From Myxococcota bacterium (lineage in GTDB: Bacteria > Myxococcota_A > UBA796 > UBA2385), in the NCBI GenBank assembly GCA_023150805.1, contig JAKLKF010000022.1:1-64000 (forward strand): a stretch of DNA of 64,000 bases, written 5' to 3'. The notes under the pieces were generated by a model that was not told the origin of the DNA, did no database searches, and was given only the letters and a program-made list of their open reading frames with translations. The position numbers and the translations under genes were made by a program. Of this stretch, positions 33,001 to 43,278 are shown in pieces (within the stretch, counting starts at the first letter, position 1; every line of letters starts with the position of its first letter).

Positions 33001-33314
33001 TAGAGGGGCACGATCGCGGGGTGCTGCAGCCGGGCGGTCAGGCGGATCTCGCGCAGCAGGCGCGCCCGGTCTCCCGGGCTGTCGCGGAGCAGCTCCTTGA
33101 GCGCGACCGGCCGGTCGAGCTCGCGGTCGTGGGCCTCCAGGATGCGCCCCAGGCCGCCGCGGGCCACCTCGCGCCGGACCTCGAAGCGCGGCGCCTGCGA
33201 GGGCCCCGGCAGCGCCTGCGAGGGCCCCGGCAGCGCCTGCGAGGGCCACGGCGGTGCGTCGTCGTCGGGCACCGGCAGGGTCTCGGCCGCGCGGGGATCG
33301 GGGGGCAGGGGCAT
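30013..33314 (-). CDS. Membrane Ser/Thr protein kinase with WD40 propeller, frameshifted
   Basis: From the ATG at 33314: a Pro/Ala tail with a repeated PSQALPG, then a Hanks kinase (about 44-330) with ARGGLGRI, Lys73 (VALKEL), HRDVKPQN, DWG in place of DFG, and APE (MAPEQARGE). A membrane helix follows (LVAVSALAAVALALVGGM, about 385-405), then a WD40-like propeller. In the frame of the start the propeller breaks near 31407-31411 after VHAWSEAA; the adjacent frame continues as RTGALRAWRRQ...ISPDGRSVASCGVDGSVRVWEV and further blades to 30013. One missing C there explains it. Total about 1,100 residues. Divergent from the FHA regulator, whose FHA domain is a natural partner for a Thr kinase. Confidence 0.78.
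33191..33248 (-). repeat. 21-base tandem repeat inside the kinase gene
   Basis: About 2.8 copies of a 21-base unit starting GCGCCTGCGAGGG on the plus strand, identical in the first two copies. On the coding strand it encodes the PSQALPG heptapeptide repeat in the N-terminal tail before the kinase domain. In frame, so copy-number change would alter only the tail length. Confidence 0.85.
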
Positions 33315-33397
33315 GGCGGCGCGCTGTATCTGGATCCGAGCGTGCCTCGCGGGGACGGGGCCCCTGCCCCTCCCGTGGCGCTGGCATAGGGGAGCCC

Positions 33398-34876
33398 ATG
33401 GCGACCTCGACCCTGGACGCACACGAGCTTCCGTGGGACAGCCGCGCGCAGGGCGAGCGCGCCCGGCTGGAGCTCGTCGTGGCCTGGTCCCTGGACGAGC
33501 CGGAGCGGCTGGGCGAGGCCGCGGTGGTGGACCGGCCGCTGCGCCTGGGGCGCGGCGAGCCCGAGCCGGCGGCCCCCCACGCGCGCTTCCGCGCCTGGCG
33601 GCCGGGGCGGGAGCGGGCCGGCCGGCCGCTGGAGAGCCCGAGGCTGTCGCGGGACCAGCTCCGCCTGGTCCCCGACGGCGACCGCAGCCTGCGCGTGGAG
33701 AACGTCGGCCGCTGCCGCCTGGCGGTCAACGGCGCCGAGCGGGCCGAGGCGGTGGTCCAGCCCGGAGACACCTTGCACCTGCGCAACACGCTGGTCCTGG
33801 TGGTCGTGCGCCGCGGAGGCGCCGCGCCGGGGCGGGTGGACGGGGACTTCCCCTTCGGCGGGCCGGACCGCGGCGGCATGGTCGGCGAGAGCGAGGCCGC
33901 CTGGCGGCTGCGCGCCGAGCTGGCCTTCGCGGCGGGCAGCCCCCACCACGTCCTGCTGCAGGGCGCCAGCGGGGTGGGCAAGGAGCTGGCGGCGCGCAGC
34001 CTGCACACCCTGTCCGGCCGGGGCCAGCGGCCGCTGGTCACGCGCAACGCCGCGACCCTGCCGGAGTCCCTGGTCGACGCCGAGCTCTTCGGGTCCGCCC
34101 GCGGCTACCCCCACGCCGGCAGCCCGGAGCGGCCCGGCCTGATCGGCGAGGCGCACGGCTCGACCCTCTTCCTCGACGAGGTGGGGGAGCTTCCTCCGGC
34201 GCTGCAGGCCCACCTGCTGCGCGTGCTGGACCGCGGCGGCGAGTACCAGCGCCTGGGTGACGCCCGGGTGCGCCACGCCGACCTGCGGCTGGTGGCGGCG
34301 ACCAACCGGCCCCTGTCCGCCCTCAAGCACGACTTCGCCGCGCGCTTCCCCCTTCGCATCCAGCTCCCGGGCCTGGACGAGCGGGTCGAGGACATCCCGC
34401 TGCTGGTCCAGGCGACCCTGACCCGCGCTCGCGACGAACTGGCCCAGGGCGCGGCCCCCTCCCCCGTGGCCCGCTTCTTCGGGCCCGACGGGCGGCCCCG
34501 CATCCACCCCGACCTGGTGGAGGCGCTGCTGCATCACCGCTACGAGCTGCACACCCGCGAGCTGGTGCGGCTGCTGTGGCTGGCGATGGGCAGCAGCCCG
34601 GGCGAGTACCTGGGCCTGACCGACGCCGTGCGCGCCGAGCTGTCCCCCGCGCGGCCGGGCCGCGGCGCGGAGCCCCCCGATCGGGCCGCCATCGAGGCCG
34701 CCCTGGCCGCGGCGGGCGGGCGCGCCGCCCTGGCCGCCGAGGCCCTGGGCCTGTCCAGCCGCTTCGCGCTCTACCGCTTGATGAAGAAGCTCGGCATCAG
34801 CGGCGGCGAGGGGGGGGCGGAGCTGGCCTCGGCGGCGGGGACGACGCCGGACGTGGACGAGGTGGGCCCAGGCTGA
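33398..34876 (+). CDS. FHA-domain sigma-54-type AAA+ transcription regulator
   Basis: 492 residues from the ATG behind GGGGAGCCC. An N-terminal FHA domain (about 40-140: RLGRGEPEP, RLSRDQLRLV, NVGRCRLAVNG) precedes the AAA+ domain with Walker A GASGVGKE (about 189-196) and Walker B STLFLDEVGELP, then RLVAATNRPL and an arginine-rich sensor. The C-terminus (about 430-470) is a Fis-like HTH (LAAEALGLSSRFALYRLMKKLGI). The sigma-54-contacting GAFTGA loop is replaced by RGYPHAG, as in some divergent members. FHA domains read phospho-threonine, so the divergent kinase is the likely input. Sigma-54 promoters lie directly downstream (34964) and at 26100. Probable pathway-specific activator. Confidence 0.85.
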   Translation: MATSTLDAHELPWDSRAQGERARLELVVAWSLDEPERLGEAAVVDRPLRLGRGEPEPAAPHARFRAWRPGRERAGRPLESPRLSRDQLRLVPDGDRSLRVENVGRCRLAVNGAERAEAVVQPGDTLHLRNTLVLVVVRRGGAAPGRVDGDFPFGGPDRGGMVGESEAAWRLRAELAFAAGSPHHVLLQGASGVGKELAARSLHTLSGRGQRPLVTRNAATLPESLVDAELFGSARGYPHAGSPERPGLIGEAHGSTLFLDEVGELPPALQAHLLRVLDRGGEYQRLGDARVRHADLRLVAATNRPLSALKHDFAARFPLRIQLPGLDERVEDIPLLVQATLTRARDELAQGAAPSPVARFFGPDGRPRIHPDLVEALLHHRYELHTRELVRLLWLAMGSSPGEYLGLTDAVRAELSPARPGRGAEPPDRAAIEAALAAAGGRAALAAEALGLSSRFALYRLMKKLGISGGEGGAELASAAGTTPDVDEVGPG

Positions 34877-34890
34877 GGGCGCGGGCGCGG

Positions 34891-34920
34891 GCGCGCACGG
34901 CGACACACGGTGCGCGCACC
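34891..34920 (+). promoter_or_regulatory. Putative upstream activator sites (GTGCGC-type) for the methyltransferase-P450 operon
   Basis: GCGCGCAC at 34891-34898 and the 12-base palindrome GGTGCGCGCACC at 34909-34920, centres 20 bases apart, lie 45-75 bases before the sigma-54 promoter. This mirrors the motif and spacing at 26011-26040. Confidence 0.45.
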
Positions 34921-34963
34921 GCCGGCGCGGCCGCAAGTGTCGAGGATCGCTGCGGGAGCCTCG

Positions 34964-34977
34964 GGCACGGGCCTTGC
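34964..34977 (+). promoter_or_regulatory. Sigma-54 (-24/-12) promoter of the methyltransferase-P450 operon
   Basis: GGCACGGGCCTTGC: exact GGCACG-N4-TTGC, with GG and GC separated by ten bases. It predicts a start near 34988, after an ATG-like start at 34974 and just before GGAGTCGCC and GTG 35007, which decides the start of the methyltransferase gene. Confidence 0.72.
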
Positions 34978-35006
34978 GCTGGAGGCGCGAGCCCCGCGGA
35001 GTCGCC

Positions 35007-36080
35007 GTGCCCCCCCTGCCCCCTCGCGCCGTGGTCGTCCTCGCCCAGGGCCTGCTCTCCCTGCTCGACCGGCTGCGGCGGGCGCTGCTCCCGCCCGAGC
35101 TGTACCTGCTGGAGACCACGGTCTTCGGCGGCGTGCGCACGCAGGCCATCTACGCCGGCGCCCGGCTGGGCCTGTTCGAGGCGCTCTCGGACGGCGCGGC
35201 GACCCCCGCCGAGGTCGCGGCGCGGGTGGGCGCCGACCCGCACCTGACCTGGCGCCTGCTGCGCGCGCTGGCCAGCTACGGCGTCGTGGCCGCCGAGGGC
35301 CCGGGCTACCGCCTCAACGCGATCTCGCGCCTGCTGCTGCCGGGCACCGGCTACGCCGAGGGCATCCACTTCAACGCCGATCCACGCCAGGTCGCCGTCT
35401 GGTCCGCGCTGCCCGACGCGCTGCGCGGCGGCGGCAGCGCCTTCGAGCGGGTGCACGGCGCGCCCTTCTTCCAGGTGCTGGGCCGCGAGCCGGAGCTGGG
35501 GCGCCTCTTCGACCGCTCGATGCAGGCCTGGGCCGCGCCCACGATCGCGGCGGTGCTCCAGGCCTGGCGCCCCCCGGCGGGCGCCACCGTCGTCGACGTG
35601 GGAGGCGGCCACGGCCACTACCTGGCGGCGATCCTGGGGGCCGCGCCGGGCTGCCGGGGGGTCCTGGTGGACCGGCCCGAGGTGCTGGCGGGGGCCGACG
35701 CCACGCTGGCCCCGGTGGCCGATCGGGTGGTTCGTGTGGCGGGCGACTTCTTCGCCGCCCTGCCCGACGGCGGCGACGTCTACCTGCTGGCCAACATCCT
35801 GCACGACTGGGGCGACGCGGACTGCGTGCGGGTCCTGGAGCGGGTCCGGGCGGCGATGGGCCCGACCGCACGGCTGCTGGTGATCGACATCGTCGTGCCC
35901 CCCGGCAACCCCACCCACCCCGGCCCGCTGGTCGACCTGATGATGATGGCGCTCTTCCGCGACGGGCGGGAGCGCACCGAGGCCGAGCTCGCCCTGCTGG
36001 CCGGCCAGGCGGGGCTGCGGGTCGAGCGGGTGATCCCCACCGCCAGCCCGGCGGGCATCACCGTCCTGCGCCCCTGCTGA
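35007..36080 (+). CDS. SAM-dependent O-methyltransferase (plant/actinobacterial O-MT type)
   Basis: 357 residues from GTG 35007 (GGAG in front; the promoter lies upstream of it). The N-terminal dimerisation/winged-helix part (about 30-115: AIYAGARLGLFEALSDGAATPAEVAARVGADPHLTWRLLRALASYGVV) and the Rossmann part with VVDVGGGHGHYLAAIL (SAM motif I, about 190-205) and LANILHDWGDADC (catalytic His) are those of the Methyltransf_2 family, which methylates phenolic or other hydroxyls on small aromatic and polyketide products. First gene of the second sigma-54 operon, followed by the P450. Confidence 0.9.
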   Translation: MPPLPPRAVVVLAQGLLSLLDRLRRALLPPELYLLETTVFGGVRTQAIYAGARLGLFEALSDGAATPAEVAARVGADPHLTWRLLRALASYGVVAAEGPGYRLNAISRLLLPGTGYAEGIHFNADPRQVAVWSALPDALRGGGSAFERVHGAPFFQVLGREPELGRLFDRSMQAWAAPTIAAVLQAWRPPAGATVVDVGGGHGHYLAAILGAAPGCRGVLVDRPEVLAGADATLAPVADRVVRVAGDFFAALPDGGDVYLLANILHDWGDADCVRVLERVRAAMGPTARLLVIDIVVPPGNPTHPGPLVDLMMMALFRDGRERTEAELALLAGQAGLRVERVIPTASPAGITVLRPC

Positions 36081-36117
36081 GGGCCCCCGTCCCCCCGTTG
36101 CCCTCCCCGAGGTCCCC

Positions 36118-37578
36118 GTGACTCCTGCCTCGACCCTGCCCGCGGCTGCGGACCCGCCCGCGGGCGCCACGCCCCCACCCGGCAACCGGCCCTGGCCCCT
36201 GGTCGGCGGCCGCGCCGACCTGCTGCGCTTCTTCGCCGACCCGATCCACCACCTGCTGGCCCTGGAGCGCCTGGGGCCGGTGGCCACGCTCAGCGCCGGC
36301 AACCGGTCCCTGGTCTTCGCCTTCGGCGCGGAGCACAACCGCACGGTGCTCTCGGACCCGGCCGCCTTCCACAACGCCGTGGAGGTGCCGGTGCCCCTGC
36401 CCCCCGGCAGCGCCGCCACCCGCATCTTCCGCGGCGTCATGTCGATGAACGGCGACGAGCACCGCCGGCACCGGCGCCTGCTGCTGCCGGTCGTGAGCAA
36501 GGCCGCCGTCGCCACCTACGCCGACGACATCGGGGAGGTGACCCGGCGGCACCTGGACCGCTGGGCGCGGGAGGGGACCGTCGACCTGGGGCCGGCCAGC
36601 GTCTCCATGACCTCGGAGGTGCTGATGCGGTGCCTCTTCGACAGCGAGGACAGCGGCGAGGGGGCCGCGGTCGCCCACCTGGGGACCCGCCTGCTCGGCC
36701 TGTTCACCTCGCCCTGGACCCTGCTGCTGCCGGTGCGCCTGCCCGGCCTGCCCTACACGCGCTTCCTGGAGACCTGCGAGCAGGTCGAGGGGCTCGTGCG
36801 CAGGATGATCGCCGCCCGCGGCCGCCAGCCCGGCGTGCACCGGGACGTGCTCTCGCTGGTGCTGCGCGCCCGGGACCCCGAAGAGGGCGACCTCACCGAC
36901 GACCAGGTCATCGCCCACCTGGTGTCGATGGCCCTGGCCGGCCACGACCCGGTCACCGCCGCCCTGTCGATGACCCTGGTGCTCCTCTCGCAGCACCCCG
37001 CCGCCGCCGGGGCGGTGGGCGAGGAGCTGGACGCCGCCTTGCGGGGCGCCGACCCGACGCCCGAGGACCTGCACCGCCTCCCCCTGCTCGACGGCGTCCT
37101 CCAGGAGGCGATGCGCCTGCTTCCTCCCATCGTGCACCTGCTCTTCCGCCGGCCCCAGGCCCCCTGCGCCCTGGGCCCCCACGAGGTGCCGGCCGGCAGC
37201 ACCCTCATCCTCAGCCCGCTCGTCACGCACCGCGATCCCCAGGTGTTCCCCGACCCGCTGCGCTTCGATCCGCTGCGCTGGCAGGGCGCCGGCCCGGGCC
37301 CCTATGCCTACCTGCCGTTCGGCGCCGGGCCCCGGACCTGCCTGGGTGCGGGCCTCAGCCAGGCGATCCTGCGCCTGCAGCTCGCGCAGATCCTGCAGCG
37401 GTTCCGCCCGGAGGTGGTCCCCGGCGCGCGGGTGGACCTGGCGGTGCGGGCGGCCAACCTGGTCAGCCGGGGGCCGCTGCCGATGCGCCTGGTCCCGCGC
37501 GCGCGGGCCCGCACCACGGTCGAGCCGATCGGCGGCGACATCCACCGGCTGGTGCGGCTGCCCGGGGCGGCGGCCTGA
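36118..37578 (+). CDS. Cytochrome P450
   Basis: 486 residues, GTG start behind CCGAGGTCCCC. Diagnostic motifs are all present: I-helix ALAGHDPVTA (about 272-281, with Pro-Val where most have Thr next to the Asp), ExxR at 330-333 (EAMR), PERF-like FDPLRWQG, and heme loop FGAGPRTCLGAG with axial Cys408. No signal or membrane anchor, so it is a soluble bacterial P450 needing ferredoxin partners encoded elsewhere. With the upstream methyltransferase it forms an operon of tailoring enzymes. Substrate unknown. Confidence 0.93.
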   Translation: MTPASTLPAAADPPAGATPPPGNRPWPLVGGRADLLRFFADPIHHLLALERLGPVATLSAGNRSLVFAFGAEHNRTVLSDPAAFHNAVEVPVPLPPGSAATRIFRGVMSMNGDEHRRHRRLLLPVVSKAAVATYADDIGEVTRRHLDRWAREGTVDLGPASVSMTSEVLMRCLFDSEDSGEGAAVAHLGTRLLGLFTSPWTLLLPVRLPGLPYTRFLETCEQVEGLVRRMIAARGRQPGVHRDVLSLVLRARDPEEGDLTDDQVIAHLVSMALAGHDPVTAALSMTLVLLSQHPAAAGAVGEELDAALRGADPTPEDLHRLPLLDGVLQEAMRLLPPIVHLLFRRPQAPCALGPHEVPAGSTLILSPLVTHRDPQVFPDPLRFDPLRWQGAGPGPYAYLPFGAGPRTCLGAGLSQAILRLQLAQILQRFRPEVVPGARVDLAVRAANLVSRGPLPMRLVPRARARTTVEPIGGDIHRLVRLPGAAA

Positions 37579-37590
37579 GGCCGCAGGGCA

Positions 37591-38163
37591 TCAGTTGAGG
37601 CGCAGCTTGTAGGGGTTGTAGGTCTTCTTGTGCTGCTCCTCGGCCCCCGACTTCGCCCGCTCCAGGTACTCCTTGAAGGTCTCGTTGTTCGGCTCGAAGG
37701 TCAGCGCGAACTGGATGTTCATCACCGCGCCCTTGGGGTTGTTCTCCGCCAGGTCCTTGAGCGCCATCTTCCAGTACTTGGCCGCCTTCTCGTTGGTGGC
37801 CGCCTCGGCGGGGTCGTTCTGGGCGGCGCGCTGCTGGTCGGCCCGCGCCATCGCGTCGTCGCTCATCCGGGAGACGCCGTTGACCAGCTCGTCGTCGTAG
37901 ACCGCGCGCTTCTCGGGGTCGTTGAGCGTGCCGTAGGCCTCGCGCACCAGGCGGGAGATCGCGTTGACCTTCTCCGTGAGCGCGTCGTCGCCCAGCGCCG
38001 CGAAGCGGTCGGGGTGCAGCCGCCGGCTCTCGTTGCGGAAGGCGGGGCCGATCTCGTCCTGCGAGGCCTGGCGGTCCAGGCCCAGGATCCGGTAGTAGTC
38101 GAGGTCGGGCAGCAGCTCGTGCAGCGTGTCGATCTCGATGCGGGCGAGCAGGGTGCGGTCCAT
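37591..38163 (-). CDS. J-domain (DnaJ-like) protein
   Basis: 190 residues. A J-domain spans residues 22-92 (DYYRILGLDRQASQDEIGPAFRNESRRLHPDRF, with the HPD motif), then AYGTLNDPEKRAVYDDEL. The C-terminal 80 residues are helical and TPR-like (AAKYWKMALKDLAENNPKGAVMNIQFALTFEPNNETFKEYLERAKSG). It lacks the Gly/Phe and zinc-finger regions of DnaJ. It follows the Hsp70 gene on the same strand (46 bases), so it is the likely co-chaperone of that protein. TACCCT lies 24 bases upstream. Confidence 0.88.
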   Translation of the reverse strand: MDRTLLARIEIDTLHELLPDLDYYRILGLDRQASQDEIGPAFRNESRRLHPDRFAALGDDALTEKVNAISRLVREAYGTLNDPEKRAVYDDELVNGVSRMSDDAMARADQQRAAQNDPAEAATNEKAAKYWKMALKDLAENNPKGAVMNIQFALTFEPNNETFKEYLERAKSGAEEQHKKTYNPYKLRLN

Positions 38164-38209
38164 CGGGCGCTCCGGGACGGGCAGGGAGGGTAGCGCGCCG
38201 CCGGCCGGC

Positions 38210-39796
38210 TCAGAAGCCCAGGTCGGCGAACTTCATCTTCTGGACCTCTTCCCGGCTGAGGTTGCTGCTGGCCTCGATGGTGATCTCCTGGGCGCGGCCG
38301 CTCTCCTGGTCGATCGCCGCCACGTGCACGATGCCGTCGGCGTCGATGGAGAAGGTGACCTTGACCCGGCACTCGCCCCGAGGCGCGGGCCGCAGGCCGT
38401 CCAGCACGAAGTGCCCCAGCAGCTCGTTGTCGGCCTGCATCCGGCTCTCGCCCTGGAAGACCTTGATCCGCACCTCGGTCTGGTTGTCCTGCGCGGTGTG
38501 GAAGACCTTGCTGGCGTCGGTGGGGATGGCCGTGTTGCGGGGGATCAGCGGCTCGACGAAGCCGCCGACGGTGCCCACGCCCAGCGTCTGGGGCGTCACG
38601 TCGAGCAGGACGGCGGCCTCGGGGTCGAAGCCCTGGGCCAGGCTGTGCGCCTGGATGGCGGCCCCGACGGCGACGACCTCGTCGGGGTTGATCGAGCCCA
38701 CGGGCTCCTTGCCGAAGTAGCGGCCGACGGCCTCGGCCACGGCCGGGAAGCGGGTCATGCCGCCGACCAGCAGCACGGCGTCGATCTGGGCCGTGGACAG
38801 GCCGGCCTGCGAGAGCGCGTCGTCGACGACGACGAAGGTCCGCTGGATCAGCGGCATCACCAGCTCCAGCGCCTGCATCCGGTCGATGCGGGTGTGGACG
38901 GCGATGCCGTGGCCCTGCTTGTCACGGGCCAGGCTGGGGACGCGGATCTCGACCGCGGGCAGGGCGGAGAGCGCGATCTTGGCGCGCTCGGCGGCGTCGC
39001 GCAGCTTGGTGCGGGCCGTGTGGTTGTCCGACAGGTCGATGCTGTGCTGCTTCTCGACCTGGGCGCGCAGCCAGTCGGCGATGGCGGCGTCGAAGTCGTC
39101 GCCGCCCAGGAAGGTGTCGCCCGAGGTGCTCAGCACCTCGTAGATGCCGGGCTCCATGCGCAGCACGGTCATGTCGAAGGTGCCGCCGCCCAGGTCGTAG
39201 ACGGCGACGTGCTGGCGACGCTCCCGCCCGAAGCCGTAGGCCAGGGCCGCCGCGGTGGGCTCGTTGATGATGCGCAGGACCTTGAGCCCGGCGATCGCCG
39301 CCGCGTCACGGGTCGCCTGCCGCTGGTGGTCGTTGAAGTAGGCCGGCACCGTGATGACCGCCGAGCCCACCTTGCCGCCGGTGGCGTGCTCGGCGATCTC
39401 CTTCATGTGCGAGAGCACCCGGGCGCTGACCTCGGGCACCGCCCAGACCTTGCCCTGCACGCGGATGCGGGCGTCGCCGTGGGGCCCCTCGGTGATGCCC
39501 CAGGACACCATGCGCTTCATCCGCTCCACCACCTCCGAGGAGTAGCGGCGGCCGATCAGGCGCTTGGCGCTGTAGACCGTGTTCTCGGGCGCGTAGGTGA
39601 GCTGCTGGCGGGCGCGGTGGCCCACGACGGTGGCGCTGCCGTAGCCGAAGGCCACGACGGAGGGGTGGGTCCGGTTGCCCGCCTCGTCGGCCAGCACCAC
39701 CGGCTCGCCGTCGCGCACGATGGCCACCACCGAGTTCGACGTGCCCAGGTCGATGCCGACGGTCAGCTCCTCGGTCCGGGTGACCTCGTCGCTCAT
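38210..39796 (-). CDS. Hsp70-family protein lacking the full C-terminal lid
   Basis: 528 residues against about 630 for DnaK. The ATPase domain is complete ([77 protein letters not shown]), then the interdomain linker region ([19 protein letters not shown]) and the beta-sandwich substrate domain. The protein ends at [22 protein letters not shown], so most of the helical lid is absent. Such shortened Hsp70s occur in several myxobacteria beside J-proteins and kinases. Probably a specialised chaperone rather than the housekeeping DnaK. Confidence 0.88.
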   Translation of the reverse strand: MSDEVTRTEELTVGIDLGTSNSVVAIVRDGEPVVLADEAGNRTHPSVVAFGYGSATVVGHRARQQLTYAPENTVYSAKRLIGRRYSSEVVERMKRMVSWGITEGPHGDARIRVQGKVWAVPEVSARVLSHMKEIAEHATGGKVGSAVITVPAYFNDHQRQATRDAAAIAGLKVLRIINEPTAAALAYGFGRERRQHVAVYDLGGGTFDMTVLRMEPGIYEVLSTSGDTFLGGDDFDAAIADWLRAQVEKQHSIDLSDNHTARTKLRDAAERAKIALSALPAVEIRVPSLARDKQGHGIAVHTRIDRMQALELVMPLIQRTFVVVDDALSQAGLSTAQIDAVLLVGGMTRFPAVAEAVGRYFGKEPVGSINPDEVVAVGAAIQAHSLAQGFDPEAAVLLDVTPQTLGVGTVGGFVEPLIPRNTAIPTDASKVFHTAQDNQTEVRIKVFQGESRMQADNELLGHFVLDGLRPAPRGECRVKVTFSIDADGIVHVAAIDQESGRAQEITIEASSNLSREEVQKMKFADLGF

Positions 39797-39848
39797 GGGC
39801 GCCCCCCGCGGACGTGGCCCGCCGGGCGGAGGGGAAGGCGTGCACGCA

Positions 39849-40667
39849 TCAGTCAGTCTCCTCGGAGGGCCGGGCCGCTGACCTTAGCAGGGGCGCGAGG
39901 ACCTGTTCCATGGCGGCGTGGACGTGACCATTGCTGGCGAGCGTCCGTGGTGCCTCCAGGCACAGGGGGCCCCCGTCCATCTCGCCGACCCTTCCGCCGG
40001 CCTCCTGCACCAGCAGGGCGCCCGCTGCGACGTCCCAGGGCTTCAAGCCCAGCTCCCAGAAGCCGTCCAGGCGCCCGCCGGCGACCCAGGCCAGGTCCAG
40101 CGCGGCCGCGCCGGCGCGGCGGATCCCCTGGCAGCGCTCCAGGAATGCCTGGACCGGGCGCAGGTACTCGGCCGCGCGCGTGCGGCGGTCGTAGGGGAAG
40201 CCCGTCGCCAGCAGGGCCTGGGAGAGGTCGGTGACAGCGGACACCCGCAGCGGGGCGCCGTTGCAGGTGGCGCCGTGCCCCCGCGCCGCGGACCACAGCT
40301 CGTCGCGGGAGGGGTCCAGCACGCAGCCGGCCAGCAGCTCGCCGTCCTGCTCCAGCGCCACGCTGACGGCGTAGTGCGGCAGCCCGTGGACGAAGTTGGT
40401 CGTGCCGTCCAGCGGGTCGACGATCCACCGGGTGCGGGCGCCCCAGGCGCCGCCCTGCTCCTCGGCCAGGACGGGCACGCCGGGGCTGCGGCGCTCGAGC
40501 ACCGCGCGCACCGCCTGCTCGGCGCGCAGGTCCACCTCGGTCACCAGGTCGACGGCTCCCTTGTGGTCGACCTGTCGCGCACCACCCTGGGCGCGCGCCT
40601 GGACCAGCACGGCCGCGGCGGCGCGGGCCGCCGCTTCCGCGATGTCCCGGGCCGCCCAGGCCTGCAC
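39849..40667 (-). CDS. Inositol monophosphatase-family phosphatase
   Basis: 272 residues, GTG start behind GAGGGGGCCCC. Motif 1 (VLAEEQGG, then WIVDPLDGTTNFVHGLP) gives the metal-binding Glu/Asp residues, and motif 2 (LKPWDVAAGALLVQEAGG) the third Asp. RRAGAAALDLAWVAGGRLDGFWE is typical of the SuhB/IMPase group. It dephosphorylates inositol phosphates or related sugar phosphates in the cytoplasm; the precise substrate is open. It lies 10 bases after the pseudokinase gene and 52 before the Hsp70 gene, all on one strand, forming a probable operon. Confidence 0.9.
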   Translation of the reverse strand: MQAWAARDIAEAAARAAAAVLVQARAQGGARQVDHKGAVDLVTEVDLRAEQAVRAVLERRSPGVPVLAEEQGGAWGARTRWIVDPLDGTTNFVHGLPHYAVSVALEQDGELLAGCVLDPSRDELWSAARGHGATCNGAPLRVSAVTDLSQALLATGFPYDRRTRAAEYLRPVQAFLERCQGIRRAGAAALDLAWVAGGRLDGFWELGLKPWDVAAGALLVQEAGGRVGEMDGGPLCLEAPRTLASNGHVHAAMEQVLAPLLRSAARPSEETD

Positions 40668-40677
40668 CGGGGCCCCC

Positions 40678-42582
<1,905 letters not shown>

Positions 42583-42649
42583 GCCAAGGCCTCCGGTGCG
42601 GGAGGCCTTGATAGCACGGCAGGCCCGGCGACGCGGTAGGCCGGGGGGC

Positions 42650-43234
42650 ATGCTCCGCTCCTCGCGACCCCCCGCCTCACCGGCCCCGCCCCGCGCCCTG
42701 CCGGCCGCGCTGGCCCTGGCCCTGCTCCTGGCCCTGGCCTGCGGCGGCAGCGTGTCGCCGGGCCCGGCCGAGCACGTGGGCATCGCCGCCTGGCAGGCCC
42801 CCGACGGCGCCGTCGTCGACGTGGTCGCCGAGCTTCGCGCCGTGCACCGCCGCGGCGGGCTGGGGGTCGGCTGCGTCTCCAGCGAGGCGCTGGTCACCCC
42901 CGAGCTGCGCCGCTACGAGGCGGCCGACCTGGTGGAGCCCGCGCTCTACCTGCGGGTGCGGGGCCGGCCGGGCCTGGAGTCCCACCGGATCTACGAGCCC
43001 GGCGTGCCGATGCAGAGCCGGGAGCAGGCGCTGGCCGACGCCCGCGCCCAGGTGCTGGTGCGCTGCTTCTCCGCCGACGGCGGCCGCCTGGCCCTGCGCT
43101 GGGAGCCGCCGGGGACGGACCCCACCCTGCCCGGCCTGTGGCCCTGGCAGGTCGCGGCGCTGGGCCCCTCGCCCGCCTGGCTGGAGCCGGCGCCGGCCGA
43201 GCTGAGCTGCGCCCAGGCGGCCGCCGCGCGCTGA
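42650..43234 (+). CDS. Lipoprotein of unknown function
   Basis: 194 residues from the ATG at 42650, with a long basic/Pro n-region and lipobox LLALAC. The mature part (GGSVSPGPAEHVGIAAWQAPDGAVVDVVAELRAVHRRGGLGVGCVSSEALVTPELRRYEAADL) has four scattered Cys and no domain I know. It is divergent from the pseudokinase gene; hisS follows 44 bases downstream on the same strand. Codon use matches its neighbours, so it is probably a real gene, but its job is unknown. Confidence 0.7.
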   Translation: MLRSSRPPASPAPPRALPAALALALLLALACGGSVSPGPAEHVGIAAWQAPDGAVVDVVAELRAVHRRGGLGVGCVSSEALVTPELRRYEAADLVEPALYLRVRGRPGLESHRIYEPGVPMQSREQALADARAQVLVRCFSADGGRLALRWEPPGTDPTLPGLWPWQVAALGPSPAWLEPAPAELSCAQAAAAR

Positions 43235-43278
43235 GGGGGGGCGGGCGCCTCCCCCCGCCCGCCGGTTACCCGGCCGCC

